Positions 49,339-61,610 of a stretch of 64,000 nucleotides of DNA are shown here, one piece after another. The stretch is taken from positions 2,147,792 to 2,211,791 of the forward strand of contig VZSE01002700.1 of NCBI GenBank assembly GCA_013398275.1. The letters run 5' to 3'. The translations under genes and the position numbers were made by a program. How positions within the stretch are numbered: position 1 is the stretch's first letter; each line of letters starts with the position of its first letter. This DNA is from Promerops cafer (lineage: Eukaryota > Chordata > Aves > Passeriformes > Nectariniidae). Below the pieces are notes generated by a model. That model ran no database searches, had not been told where the DNA came from, and worked only from the letters and a program-made list of their open reading frames with translations.

Positions 49339-51179
49339 ATTCTTGCCCAGATACCCAAGTATGCGGTTCTCACTAAGAAGCTTAGAAAGGATGACGGAAC
49401 CTCCCTGTGAAACTTCAGTGAGAACTCATAGTGTGGTTTATTTCATTTGTTCCTGCACTTGTTTTTAAATTCAAGACAGGTAAGTGAAAGAAAGGAGAGG
49501 AAGCAATAAACTCGAGTGCTAAGGACAAGTGTGCTGAAGAGGTGTCTGGATGCCTCCAGACCCACCTGTGGGGTGTCTCAGACCATGCTCTGTCAGATAG
49601 GTAAAGCAGGTTGCATCTTCTCTCTGGCCTTGCCTGAGGAAAATCGAGCATGGAAAGAGGAAGACACTGCAAATCCCATTCTCATTCTGATAAAGAGGTG
49701 ATATGTCTGAATCATTTACTCAAATGCCTGGATGACATCCCAGGACCAATAATGGATGTGCCTCACAGCCCAAAACTATGAATGCTTGAAAGGGGAAGAC
49801 ATCCTACCACAGGGAGGAACAGATGGTAATAAACATGGCTTGTGTCATCCATTCTAGCCCCTTTCTGTATCTCACAATGATTTTTAGAATAACCTAACAG
49901 AACTTGTCTGAATGTTTCTCAGCAAAATGAAATTTCATGGACATGTGCTGCTTTTCCTGAGCTGAAACATTTGTGGAGATTGCTCTGTGGGAATGAGGTT
50001 CCCATGAGGAAAGCCTTCTTGATTGCATGATCATTGGTTACAGATTGTGCAAGCATGAACATGAAAGATAAAAATAAACTATCCAAATGTAACTTTTAGA
50101 AACTGAATTTAATTTAAAAATTTCAAAGTATTTTGTGAAAACTGTTTAGAAATTTTCAGCTGTATTACAATGAGGAGTGGAAACAGTCTCCAGAAATTTA
50201 AACACTGACAGTGCTGACAGGGTCTAAATTATTTTCTAACACCTAGAAACAGACATAAACTTCAGGTTAAACTCTCATTTCTTTACTACAAATTAATGCT
50301 AAGTATCATACAATTACATTTGTAGCTTTACAACTTTAATTATTGGCACATGGATCCCAGTTCTTCAGAACTGAGTTATTTTGAGTTTCTCCTGACTATT
50401 TTTATTTTTATGCTGGTCTTTGAACTTGATCCAGCATTCCTTACTCAGGCTAAACTCCCACTGAAGTCAATTTTGCCTGAGCAGGAATTGCAAGATCAGA
50501 CCCTTTGTCACAGAGAGGGTGCATCATCAAATTTCATTTTCTCACATAAATCAGTGAAGAACTCGGTTAACAAAGCCACCGAATGTCTTTCACTACCCTC
50601 TTCTGTAAATTCACTTTGTTCCCTTCTCTTATGGCCTTGTTGGTCTGACATGAGGAGTTAAAAAGTCCATGTATTCAAAAATAAAAAGTTCTGAGGGAAA
50701 ATATTCCTTATGATTATGGACGTTATCTGAGACATTAAAATTCTGGTGTTGTCTTCTTTACAGAGTATGGAAAGGAAAATAGGAAATAGTACAGTTCAGA
50801 GCCATTACTGTAGAAAACAGTGAAAAGAGGAAATACAGCAGTGAAAATTTAACCCATTCACAACTTCTTCTTCACTGTATGCTGGATTTCAGAGTGTAAC
50901 ATTCATATAATCAATTTGGACTTGGTTTGCAGTCATATATTCCCTAGTGGGGCCCTAGTATCTTGACCATGAATTTCAAAATAACTACACAAAGTGATGA
51001 TAAAAAGTAGCTTTTTCTACTGGAACTAATGGTGATTCCTTCCGTTGTTTTGCACAGCATATGCTGTTCATAAATAATGTCAGAATTGGGCCAAGTCTCC
51101 TTAAGAAAGGTGGTCATTTAATGTAAGTAAATCCACATTAAATATTGAAGATCAGAAAAAAGCTGCCTTTTCAAAGAGG
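49339..51179. other. Unannotated noncoding DNA
   Basis: No gene is supported. A short perfect hairpin (gtctgga / tccagac, loop tgcc) lies at 49544-49561. A 103-codon frame at 50350-50661 has no domain. Confidence 0.5.
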
Positions 51180-51890
51180 TCACTTTTAAGTGAAGGAAAC
51201 AACAATGCATGTGTGCGGATGGCCAGTTCCACACCGGGTGACACAGAGTTAATGGCTCATAGAGAGCATATACATGTTTTTTAAAGATGTTTTATTGCTT
51301 ACAAAAGGAAGTAGTCTAGAGAGACTGGATACATAAACTGGCTCCAGCCAGCTGCGGCTGTCAGGCTAGGAAGGATCCTGTTCAATTAGTGTTGTAAAAT
51401 AAAATACTTTGTAAAGGAAATAAACACTATGAGAGCTAAGATTCATGCTTTCAAATATACACAAGGTTTGAATTTTTAATTAGGGCTGCTAATTACAGTC
51501 ATCAGAAAGCAGAACAGAATAGATTTTACCTTACATTTAGCAGACAAGCCTTCAACCCCAGTGTATTTTTCAATTTCATTAATATTTTATGAAAATGGCC
51601 CTTGCAGCTTCAGCCTATTCTGTGCCTCCTACAAAACTGCCCCACATTATGGATGCCAATGCCTTTAAGCCATGTGCATTAGTGAGATGACAAAATGCAA
51701 AACAGCATCTTGTCAACCGTTGCATCAATTGATTCTATTAGATAGTGTAAAAACAGTTGGGTGTGAGTTATAATTTAGCTGACACTAATGATGAAACAAG
51801 ACACTGGCTGGGAGCAGACATTAGCTATAAGCCAGAAATTAATGCTTCTAATATTTTTGAACAAATTAACCTTAATGAACTGGCCATGTA
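51180..51890. promoter_or_regulatory. Candidate conserved regulatory element
   Basis: A 0.7-kb repeat-free block contains two TAATTA sites 13 bases apart (51477-51482 and 51490-51495). Many further ATTA/TAAT cores follow, such as cattaatattttatg near 51578 and ttaaccttaatgaac near 51867. Bases 51215-51245 retain two CpGs. No exon signals are evident. Together with the 7.0- and 25.1-kb blocks it is the most enhancer-like part of the window. Conservation was not measured. Confidence 0.45.
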
Positions 51891-52998
51891 TATACTGTAG
51901 TATATACTGTTAAGTCAATTAGTAGAGAATAGAGGTTATGTATATATAGATATATAGAAAAAAAATGTATGGTTATAGAGAGTTCCAAGTATACAATGCT
52001 ATTAAGAGCAATTCTACAATAAATTCAGCTCTTTTTTACGTTTAGATACATTCTAACTCCAATGTGCGAATGTCCAGTCTTGGCCATTTCAGTGAAATTT
52101 TGTATGCAAACAAGTACAAAATTCAGTATTTCATCATTCTGATGGATCAGACACAGTGTTGATGTGTTCACAGAAATGTCTTAATTTCACTGATATTTTA
52201 CCATTACAAACATTGGGAGCTGAGGGTCCAATTTCTAACTGCTTTCATAATGTACTAACCAAAATTTACAGTCTATTTTCTTTTTATTCATTACCATTTG
52301 TGAGCAAGCTGTGATAGAGATTCTTACATGGTCTAAATCCAGTCATTGTTTAAAAGGATACAGTAGTATTTTAAAATAATATAGCTAATGTGAGACCCTA
52401 AATTCTAGGAATTCCATTTACAGGCAACCTAGAAAACAGAAGTGGTTAATTTATAAGGAAGCACAGAACAAAGGTAAGGCACTTGCCAACAATAGTTTGT
52501 TGGTTTAACTTTGACTTGCTTTCCTGGGAAAGAAGAAAACAGAATTTTCAATGTGAACTGTCAGCCCCACTTATGACAGGGCTTCACTAGTTAGGAATTC
52601 AGAGTTCCTCCTCCATTGGCAGAATGATGTAAAGAAAACCACCAAACAAAATTCTTTCAAGTTTCAACTACAACTCTACTTAAATAATTTACTTTTTAGT
52701 TTTACTCAGACTATTCTTTTTAAACTTAGTTGACATTTTCGTTGACAAGCACATTTTATTGCACAAGATCAGTAGTGGAAATGGCAGTGAAAAAGAGAGA
52801 GAGGGGAAAAAAGCTGGCTCTACTCAATGAGAGAACTACTATTTTGCCTTTGGGAAAAAAAGTACTGGCAGTGAAGCCAACAATCAGTGGTAAACCAGTC
52901 ACTGGAAGTAAAATATTTGGTAACTTTGAACGTTTTGTCCTCTTGCAAGAAGCAAACCAGAGGCTGTTTAACTAATACATTTAATTCAAGCCAACAAT
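51891..52998. other. Unannotated; TA-rich palindromic patch
   Basis: tatatactgta / gtatatactgt and tatatagatatatag at 51891-51960 form an AT-rich patch with local dyad symmetry. No gene is supported in the rest. Confidence 0.5.
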
Positions 52999-53021
52999 AA
53001 AAAAAAAAAAAAAAAAAAAAA
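52999..53021. repeat. Poly(A) tract
   Basis: Twenty-three A (starting in aataa) without a recognisable retroelement body. Confidence 0.9.
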
Positions 53022-55042
53022 GTTGGTTGTGAGCACAAAGCCTTTATATTAAGTCATTAGAAAGTAAAAAAGAAAATTATTAAATCATTGAAAATGTAAA
53101 TATTAAAGCCTTCTCTTCTGAATTACTGAGCTGTTGTTAAAACTAGTGGAGAGAACAAAAATAAATAACTTAGAGGAAAAAAAAAGTGGAAATAACATCT
53201 CAAGGATAGCTTTTTATTTCTAAGATTTCTGTCTCTCATATTCCAAATGTATAATGCTGCATAGTAATCAAAAGAGAAGGAAGACTAAACAAAAGGTATT
53301 TTCAAGAAATTAATAGATATTTGCATTACATACTTAATGAGTGACCAATGTTTCCAAAGTGCCTTATGGAGGACACAGAAAGAGCTGCAATAACATCCCA
53401 ACCAATATTCCATTCAAAGAGGTCTGTTCCAATAAAGCCACACATCAAAGCTGCTCTAGGAGGATTGAAGTTCTGGGCTGTTAGCCACACTACACTCCTT
53501 TGTGAAAGTGTCTTAGAGAGCTGTGTGTGACGCTAAATCAGGAACAGGGATGGACATGTCTTGTGCCTTGTGTCCAGCTACTTAAATGAACGCAAATCAA
53601 TCCGATTGCTAAGCCAGTTTAATCAGAAGTTGCTCTAGGTTTAATCCCAAAAGTTGCAAGGCTAATTCAGGACCCAATGCCAAATGCTTATGTCATTGAT
53701 GTGCAAGCAAAAGGTCACTTTGGTTTGATTTTTGACCAGGTGGAAGTCTTGGGTCTTAAGCCAGACAATTCTCACTGTTCTGCCCTATTTTTCCTATTTC
53801 GCCTCTGTGGGTAAACACCACCATCACCACCTCTTTACAAAAGGTGTTGTGTTTTGAGGTAATTTTTCAGGCTGGTCTCTGGAAAGAGCTGATGAATTCC
53901 TCAGATGAGACTGACATCTGTAGGGAATGTCCATTGTTTAAATCAGTGGGATTTTCACAAAGCAGTTCTTAACTAGTATAAAAATAGCAAGCGAAGTAAA
54001 ATACATTTTGCCTAGGGAGCTCATTTCTGAAAGTTACGTGAGTAATTAGGTGCAATTAATGTACAGTTCTCACTGCAGATTTTCTTAGATGCTTCTTCGA
54101 ACATATCTTCCACCATAACATAGTTACTGCTATGCCTATACTGGGAAATGTAAGAGCAATGAGACACACCTTCAAGCACTGGCCTGTCTTTTGAGTGTCT
54201 GTTTAACCATTAACACAGCCTGGCATAGCTTTACTCTGTGTTGATTGGAGCTGTGCTGAGTAATGCCTGGGTATTGCTCAAGAGACAGAAAGCACTACAC
54301 ATCTTTCCCTAAAGGAGGTGTGAAGATGGCGTCCCTGTTTTCTGGAAAGTTTAAATAGGTAGATGCAAGTCTTGCCATGACACTTGGCCTCAGAGAGAAG
54401 GAACAATGCCTGACCTGTGTTATTTAATAGTGTAGATGCTAAATTTATTTAGCCTCTGTAGCCATTTCTGATACATTCTGCTAATGACCCAATGGTCATA
54501 GCTGCACATAGCTGTGGGAGTTACACATGGGTTAGGAGCACAAAGGCGTGCTCAGTATGAACTTGAGATGGAACAAAAGTATAAAAATGTAGAGTTATGG
54601 AAACCTAGCTTCCTTGCAGCCCTTTAGGAGGAATATAAAGCTGTATCAAAACTTTACCCAACATATTTTGCTCTTCCTGAAATTTCCCCTTTTAAAATTT
54701 CCATAGAACTTACAGATGCCCAATACACTTCTGGGACAGAGAGGAAAATATTGTCCAAAAGAGACCTCCATTTAATTTTCTAGTACCAACCAAGCCTATG
54801 AATGTGTTCTAAAAGTTCACAGAGCTCTTAAGGTTGATTGGATGAAGAAGGCCATGTGCAGATGGTTTAACTTTCCATTTTCTGTGGTCCAAGCTCTCCA
54901 GTTCCTAGTGACCATTTCAAAGACCTTACTGAGAAAAAAGTCCTGGTGTGGTAAAAGCAAGGATTTTCTAAGGAAAATATTAAGCTTTCTGGGCATCATT
55001 TTTTACCCTACTATCAGGAATTTTGTTTTTCTCTTGATTAGA
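53022..55042. other. Unannotated noncoding DNA
   Basis: No gene is supported. 53580-53720 (cgcaaatcaatccgattgc and nearby) is repeat-free and CpG-bearing and could be a small regulatory element. A 71-codon plus-strand frame and a 60-codon minus-strand frame overlap at 54817-55057, with no domain. Confidence 0.5.
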
Positions 55043-55166
55043 GAAGAATCGCAGTAAAAAATGAAACCTTAAAAGGGACTTGCATGAGAATGGCCCATAT
55101 AGGGACCAAGCCCACAACCTTGGTGTTATGAGCAAAATACTCTAACCAAAATTAAACTCCTCTTTG
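55043..55166 (-). mobile_element. tRNA-Ile/CR1-tailed SINE, TguSINE1-like
   Basis: On the minus strand the sequence ggttagagtattttgctcat, then aacaccaaggttgtgggc, then ttggtccctatatgggcca, follows the 3' three-quarters of tRNA-Ile (box B GGTTCGATCCC here ggcttggtccc). After the tRNA-like end comes caagtcccttttaagg and actgcgattct, which mirrors the CR1 tail GTCCCTTCCAA...CTGTGATTCT. A tRNA-Ile head with a CR1 tail is the plan described for the passerine SINE TguSINE1, mobilised by CR1. Box A is eroded, so the copy is old and inactive. Confidence 0.65.
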
Positions 55167-57783
55167 GAGCAATTTGAACCATGGATCACAATTCTGTCAG
55201 CCTGCCATTCCGACATGTCTTTACTTCAAAAGTCAGCTAGGGACAAAGGCATTCTGCAGTCCAGCTGTGAACCCCTCACCTGCAAAGATTTACAGACCAC
55301 AGCGTTAAACGTGTCAGCACCAATCCAGCTTCTTCCAGTGTTCTGAAAATGAAGTGAGGACTCCAACCCTTACACTCATCTTCCATAGAATATAGTGGTA
55401 TTTCTGGGTGGAAGCTAAACACATCATGTGGACAGAGAAGGGATACTGTGGTGCCAGCAGAGCAGAGCATTTGTGGAATTGTCTTGCCCCAGTTTTGTTG
55501 AATAGGATTTTACCATGCGAGCAGTCAGAAAAAAGGTTTTCTGATATTTTAGGTAAGGTTCAATCCTACCAGGTCTTTTTAACTTCATTAAGACCTGCAT
55601 AAAAATCCATAGCTCTCATGGCTGGTCTTGAGTTCTTCAGAACAAGGTGAACCCCCTGGCCACCCCTAAGGCAAAGTATGGAATAAAGAAGAGATAAATC
55701 TTTCCTGACCACTGACAATTAGTCTCAGCACAGTCACTACTGTAATCTGAATAGAGTGCTAACGTTGATAATCATCCTTCTGTGAACCCCCAAATTACCC
55801 CAAACTTATCATGGAATTCATGAAGCTTGATGGAATAATTTTGATTGTCAGATCATGTCAGGTCACAGCCTGACAGCAGTTGATCCTGTGTGGAATGCAA
55901 CATCTCTATTTGATTCTCTAGAACATGCCTACATAGGTCGTTCAACGTCTGTCAGCCTTAGGAGATACTTGGTGCTCAAAACTCTCCCTGGTGTCAGTGG
56001 GTGCTGAAGTCACTCAGCTACTGGCTTGATTCCTCTGGGAGGACATTTGTCTGAAATGCCTCTCTAATGCTCTCATAGAAATAGATATGTGCTTTTTCAA
56101 CTCAAATCTTTGTTCAGTAACTCCCCATCTTCAGTTTATGCCCTTATCCCTTGTTTGCTGTCTCTTAAATAAATACAAAAAGTAAATACAAACACCAATT
56201 TTATCAGAAGAATGCATTCTTCTATAACTGATTAAGGGTGTATGGCATATATATGTAATTTTATCTCTCTTTGGGAATGATTGTGGAATTTTACCACAGA
56301 TTGTGCTGGATTTGTCACATGCTCCCAGTTAGGTAGATGTGTGGAGTGTTGGCAAAAATGAAGGCGCTTTGCAAGCCAAGGCTAAGCTCTATGTTTGGAG
56401 TGTAGTCCCTTGAGTCCATATGTCACTCCTGTCCATTTCTGACCTGGTGACAGCATAAGGAATTCACAAAGACCCCACAGACTTTGGTGAGATTTAGTCC
56501 ATCTCCGACTTCATTAATGCATGTGATGAGAATGCACACTACATTAGGACCTGTTTATGTGCATCCCAGACCTACTGAACCTATTTAATTTTGCTCTCCC
56601 AGGAATGTGCTCTGGGTCAACACGCACTTTCACCTGCTAGATACAAATTAGGGCACTGAGAAGATGTATCCAGAGAGAACACTTGGGGGGATGGTGTCCC
56701 CAGGCTCCAAACTTAGAAAACAGCAGAGGAAGCAGATGGGATTTTGCAGACGTACACACAAGCTTGAAGTGAGAGGCGCAAGCATTAGATTAGGAAAGGG
56801 AGGAAAACTGCTTAAATATCTCCAGATTTCTATGCTGCAAAAGTAGGGGTTGGTAACTAGGCTGTGGGTTGTCCCATTACCAGGCTCCACACTGACAAGT
56901 CAATGGGTAGGTGTAGGTGTCCTGCTCACTTATTTCCTAGTGGATTAAGAAATAATTACAGCCATAGTAACACTAACCCTTTCTTGAACACTTCTCCGTG
57001 TTTTGTAGCGTCTTTCCACCAAACCATGCCACTGCCATTCGTATTTTTAAGCACTTCAGAATCTACACTGAGTTAATATCTTGCTGAAGGCAATGTGTGG
57101 AGCAACAAAGGCAAAGAGGTGGGAAAAGAGGGACTATCCGTACTTCTCTAGTTTTTGACACAGCTTGGGCAAGGACCAGAAGTTCAGGCTCTGGGTTTCA
57201 CTTAGGAGGCAATAGGAATTTAAATGAGTAAAGACCTTGGGAGTTCACTGTGTGTAGTCAGCTATGTCTAAAAGTGATTCTATTGCCCTGTTGTTTGCAT
57301 AGACAAAACTTTTATGTGCTTTACTTGTAGTTTTTTCTGTGCAAAGTACAGGACTTAGAAAAAGGACTGAAACAGCAGATGCTGCATATGCTCTGATTGA
57401 AGGAAGCCACATCTGACTGAAAAATGCACATCTCTTTCCTGCATTATATAAGAATTAAGGATATAAGAGTCCAGCTCAGGAGCCAAAAGTTCTTGCATAA
57501 ACAAAGAACAGAGCTGTGGTTTGCTGTAGCAAACTCCCATTAACCTCAGCCATAATTTTGCCTAAGATCTGAATAGAGGCTAAGAAAACTGCAGGCTTTA
57601 GCTCTGTGTGCACAAGGGGGTAAGATCACTGTTTTCATGTAGGCATGACTGAGTTGTGCTTCAGAAGCACATTTCATCATATGTATGCAGAAACACTGAC
57701 CTTTCAGACCTATGAAACTTGCATTCTGGTAAACATTTCACTCACCAAGGAGGAAAACACAAGCCAAGAAATTCATTTAGGGG
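55167..57783. other. Unannotated noncoding DNA
   Basis: No gene is supported. Several 60-80-codon frames overlap on opposite strands around 55.2-55.6 and 56.6-57.1 kb with no domain or splice context. Confidence 0.5.
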
Positions 57784-57822
57784 AAAAAAAAAAAAAAACA
57801 ATAAAAAGAAAGAAAAAAAAAA
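57784..57822. repeat. A-rich simple tract
   Basis: A15 is followed by caataaaaagaaag and A10. Confidence 0.9.
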
Positions 57823-57869
57823 CCAAAGAATGTCGTATTTTTTCATATAATCACTAGAAGAATCATTTT

Positions 57870-58110
57870 ATGGTGTTTCCCATGTAATTACTGCCAGACC
57901 TGTTTAGCAAATGTGAAATACTCATTAGCAATTACTTAACTATACATATATTAAAGCTTAATTAGTAAATAAATTAAGCATATAATTAATTGCTTTAATC
58001 ACTAGGCTTTTAATATTGTAATTATCACTTGATACATTAAGGGCATGTTAAGAATACTTTTCTCCAAAAAATACATTGTTAATTAATCATTAAAACTTAT
58101 CTTACTACAT
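57870..58110. promoter_or_regulatory. Very TAAT-rich candidate regulatory element
   Basis: Over a dozen ATTA/TAAT cores occur in 240 bases, including an interrupted palindrome GCTTAATT...AATTAAGC at 57956-57979 and taattaattgc at about 57983-57993. The density far exceeds that of neighbouring AT-rich DNA and is arranged in both orientations, as in homeodomain-bound enhancers. An AT-rich matrix-attachment-like role is an alternative. Confidence 0.4.
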
Positions 58111-58404
58111 GCTCATTAATGATTTATTACAGATGCTGGGCCAAATTCTTCTCTCAATTACAGAAGAGCTAACTCTGTTGAAACCAATAGAGCTTCACTT
58201 GCATAAATTAAAGGAGAATTTGGTTCTGCTAATTAAACTTAAATTGTTTGTCAGAACATATCACCATAGATGGAAATCTGTAGTGCCTTGCTCATTTTAA
58301 CCCAAGAGGTTCAAACTGCCTTTCTTTTAGGCTCCTTTACTATGGCCAAGCTACTTACTTACAATTGTCCTCCTGTAGCCTGAGCTCAGATGAAACAAGT
58401 TGGG
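58111..58404. other. Unannotated noncoding DNA
   Basis: A 63-codon plus-strand frame (58109-58300) is Leu/Lys-rich but has no clear splice context or domain. Nothing else was recognised. Confidence 0.45.
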
Positions 58405-58480
58405 CTTCATTTCTAGCCCTGCCATTACCTCTGAATTCCAGAACTGTGTGTGGACAAGAAAGTTGCCTAGATGCTCCTTA
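58405..58480 (+). mobile_element. Possible MIR-like core fragment
   Basis: cttcatttctagccctgcca, then a spacer and ctgtgtgtggacaag, resembles the MIR/CORE-SINE stretch (CCCGGCTCTGCCACTTAC...CTGTGTGACCTTGGGCAAG). The match is short and degenerate. Confidence 0.2.
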
Positions 58481-61400
58481 AGGAGACAACTGGTTGCTTC
58501 TAGGGATAAGATCACCTTTTTTTCACCCCAACACCTAAAAGGAGACTAAAGACTCTGGCTCCAAGGGTGTGAATTTGAAAGGTGACTATAAGACCCAGAG
58601 GTCAAAGGACTGTTAATGAAAACCAAACATGAACTTTAGCTACATTTTTCTTAGCCTGGATATGGCTTTTCTATCTCAAATTTGTAATCTCCTCAGGAAC
58701 GTTTTTTTTTACTTGGAATTTAGTATAAATAAGGTATCTGCCATAATGGGCCAAATGACTTTAGTTAAGTTTTCTTGAGGGAGCAAGAGTAATAATATCA
58801 TTTTCAAAAGGTCTTCATACATAAACAGTCATATTATGAATTGTTGCAGAGAAGGCAGGATGAGGAGGGGGAAGGAGCAACTAATTTTTGAGCAAGGGAT
58901 ATCTATTCATAGATATAGAGCACAGATACTGAGGCCTTTGAAATATCAATGTGAAGCCTTCTATGGGTTTCCTTTCACAGTCCCAGTGGGACTCTCCCAG
59001 CCTATTTGCACGAATGCAAAATCTTGGTTGCATAAATGTAAATGTAGAGTAAATTAAGAAATTGAGATTTAATGACAATGGACTTATGGTCTTACGGATG
59101 TGCATATGCAGTTTACTATTTGCACATGCGCTTATATCCACCAAGGTCTCAAATCCTGATGAAAGCAGCCATTTTTCTGTTTTGGTGAAAACAATACCTG
59201 TTTTAAGTAGGTGAAATTAAACAGCATTTAGTATTTGCTCGGAGGTACCTTATGAGACCAGCCCAAGGTTTGTGTTAAAAACTTGATATTCTCAATTTAT
59301 TGCTGAGTTTTCGGAGGGCTCCCAATACATCTCTCAGAAGAACGCACAGGATCTTAATTTCCTTACTAAGATAGCAAAGAAATAAACACACCAATGCATA
59401 CATGCACATATTCAATCTCAAAGTGACTGCTCCAGAAAGAAGAAAACAGAAACAGAAAGAAAATATTTAATTTTAAATGGTTTAGGATTAAGCAGATCTT
59501 TCTTCATAATAACTTACAGCAGAGTGTTTCAGTGCTTTAGCACACTACAGTCTGTTATTCAGGACTGCAGGGTGAATAAAAGAAAATCCCTACCTTAGAA
59601 TCATCTGTGAGTTTTGAAACCATGATTGGTCCTAAGAAAAAAGTCTTTCCTCCAGTCCCTTTTGCACTGAGGGAAAGAAAAGTGACTTAGACAAAAGAAC
59701 AGATTGTGGGGGCAACCTTCAGCAGCCACATTACACTGAACCAATCTGTGATGGTAACAGCAACTACAGTCTTGTAGAGTCACTATATAACTTGAAATAT
59801 TTGTGCTTTGTGGTGAACGTTTCCCAAGCGGAAAAGACAATGACTGAAGTGAATCTTGCTTACATACCCTTCCCTAAGCCTAGAGGCCAGATCTAAACAA
59901 GGTTTAGACATCTGCTAAGGGAATGCTGGGGCAGGGTGTGCTTACAGGGCTTTTGGCAATGGAAGTTGTGTTATCCAAGGGGTGAAAAGGAGGCTTATCT
60001 CTTCTGAGGTGCTCTCCATAGGCTTGAGATCCGATGACAAAATGGCTAAAGCTACCCAGGATCTCTACCATAGTGGGGAAGTCTCAAAGTCAGAAAGGAA
60101 AACCTCTTGGGTCACATTGCATCAGTCCTTTAAACAAGAGCTAAAGATAGGTGCATGATGAAAATAAGTTTATAAAGAATTATGATGAAAATTTAAGATT
60201 AAAAAATATGAGATCCTTGTTCTTAAAGAATTCCATTCTTTGTATGTCCAATGAATTATTCCTTTGACAACTTCTTCTTTACAAAATAATAATGCTTTTT
60301 CCCATTCTCATCCCTGAGTGAGGCACATAGACAATGGCAACTTGGCAGAACATATGTAGAGAGAAATGGTTCGCTTATCTTCAAATTTATGTTAAAAGAT
60401 ATTTCCTTCTGACTGAAGCAAAAGATTTATTAAGGCTTCTTTAGTTTTAGGAAAAAGAAATGGAAATACACAATATTTGACCCAGTAAACAAGACAATAT
60501 GGGCACAAGTCTTTTGATACTACAAGCTACGTGCTCCTGTGCTTGACCATCATTATTCAAGAGGATTCTAATGACATCGTGAAAACATTCTTGCAAGAAA
60601 TTCAACTTGATTGTTCTAATAGTATTTCTTCATACTGATTATGAGTCTGAATGTAGACATTATTCACTGTAGAAATCAGTTTCTTAACAGGAAAATATGA
60701 TAGAAACATGTCGGAAATCTCCTTAAGCAATAAGCAGTATTGGCTTGTGTCTTAACAGACAAAGGTGGTAATTGTTTTCCTGTTATAATTACAATTTTTT
60801 AATAAATTTATCTCAATGTCATGGGGAAAGGCTACCCTGGTTTAAATGAGTTTAGCTAAACTTATTCTTATTCTTACTATAAACTTAAGCTGGATTCATA
60901 CATATTTGAATGTGTATGAATGTATTTATTACTCCAACTTAAAGCAGTAAATTATTGGTGATCAAAATCAAAGTAAGCAAGAGTTAAATTTGTGTAAAAT
61001 GTTCCTGGTTAGGGATGTGCCTCAAATTTTATGATAGAAAGTAATTTCAGTTAGGCAAATGCAGCTTTTTTTTTTCTCAATGCTCAAAATGTCTATAGAG
61101 ATACTTAAGTAAATCAATATTTTCTGGATTATTATTATATATTATAATTTGCATGAAAAAACAGCTATGAAGGGTGCCATGCACAAATGGGATGGTTTAA
61201 CGATGTCAGCTTTGCATAGAGAAAAGCAATACACTGTAACAGTGAGCTTGGTTTCTTCTTTTTCTGATTGTTCCGGCAAAGCTAAGGTAAGGATTGCTAG
61301 CTGCTGTAGTTATGAAATTCCCTCTGTGTCTGCAGTACAAATACAACCGAGCAAATCCCAGCTTGCAGACTTCAGCCATTTTGTTGTCACAGTCTACAGT

Positions 61401-61489
61401 CTGGTCTTCCTCACTTGGGCACCTGACTTGCATCTGCATTTAGGAGCCTATTGAAGCAGGCTTCCCAAAGGAACCGCTGGAACTTTTCG
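58481..61489. other. Unannotated noncoding DNA
   Basis: No gene is supported. Overlapping antisense frames at 58836-59144 and 61149-61454 show no domain. Confidence 0.5.
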
Positions 61490-61610
61490 CACAGGCACCG
61501 GAGACACGTGCCTTTGAGAGCCTCCAGTCTTCCTAACTTGTGTACCTAAACTCAGCCAGATGGGACTGCTCGGTAGGCTTTCAAAGGCACGGCACTCTCT
61601 CCTGGAGCTG
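61490..61610. repeat. Imperfect inverted repeat, possible MITE
   Basis: cgtgcctttgagagcct (61507-61523) and aggctttcaaaggcacg (61575-61591) are inverted copies matching at 16 of 17 positions around a 51-base centre. Weaker complementarity continues outward and inward. This fits a small palindromic (foldback or MITE-like) DNA-transposon remnant. A hairpin RNA is a less likely alternative given the long loop. Confidence 0.55.

Noticed and set aside
55091..55166. Functional tRNA-Ile gene on the minus strand
   Set aside because: Box A is eroded, the anticodon loop reads CTCATAA rather than the Ile form, and a CR1-like tail follows, so it is a SINE and not a tRNA gene.
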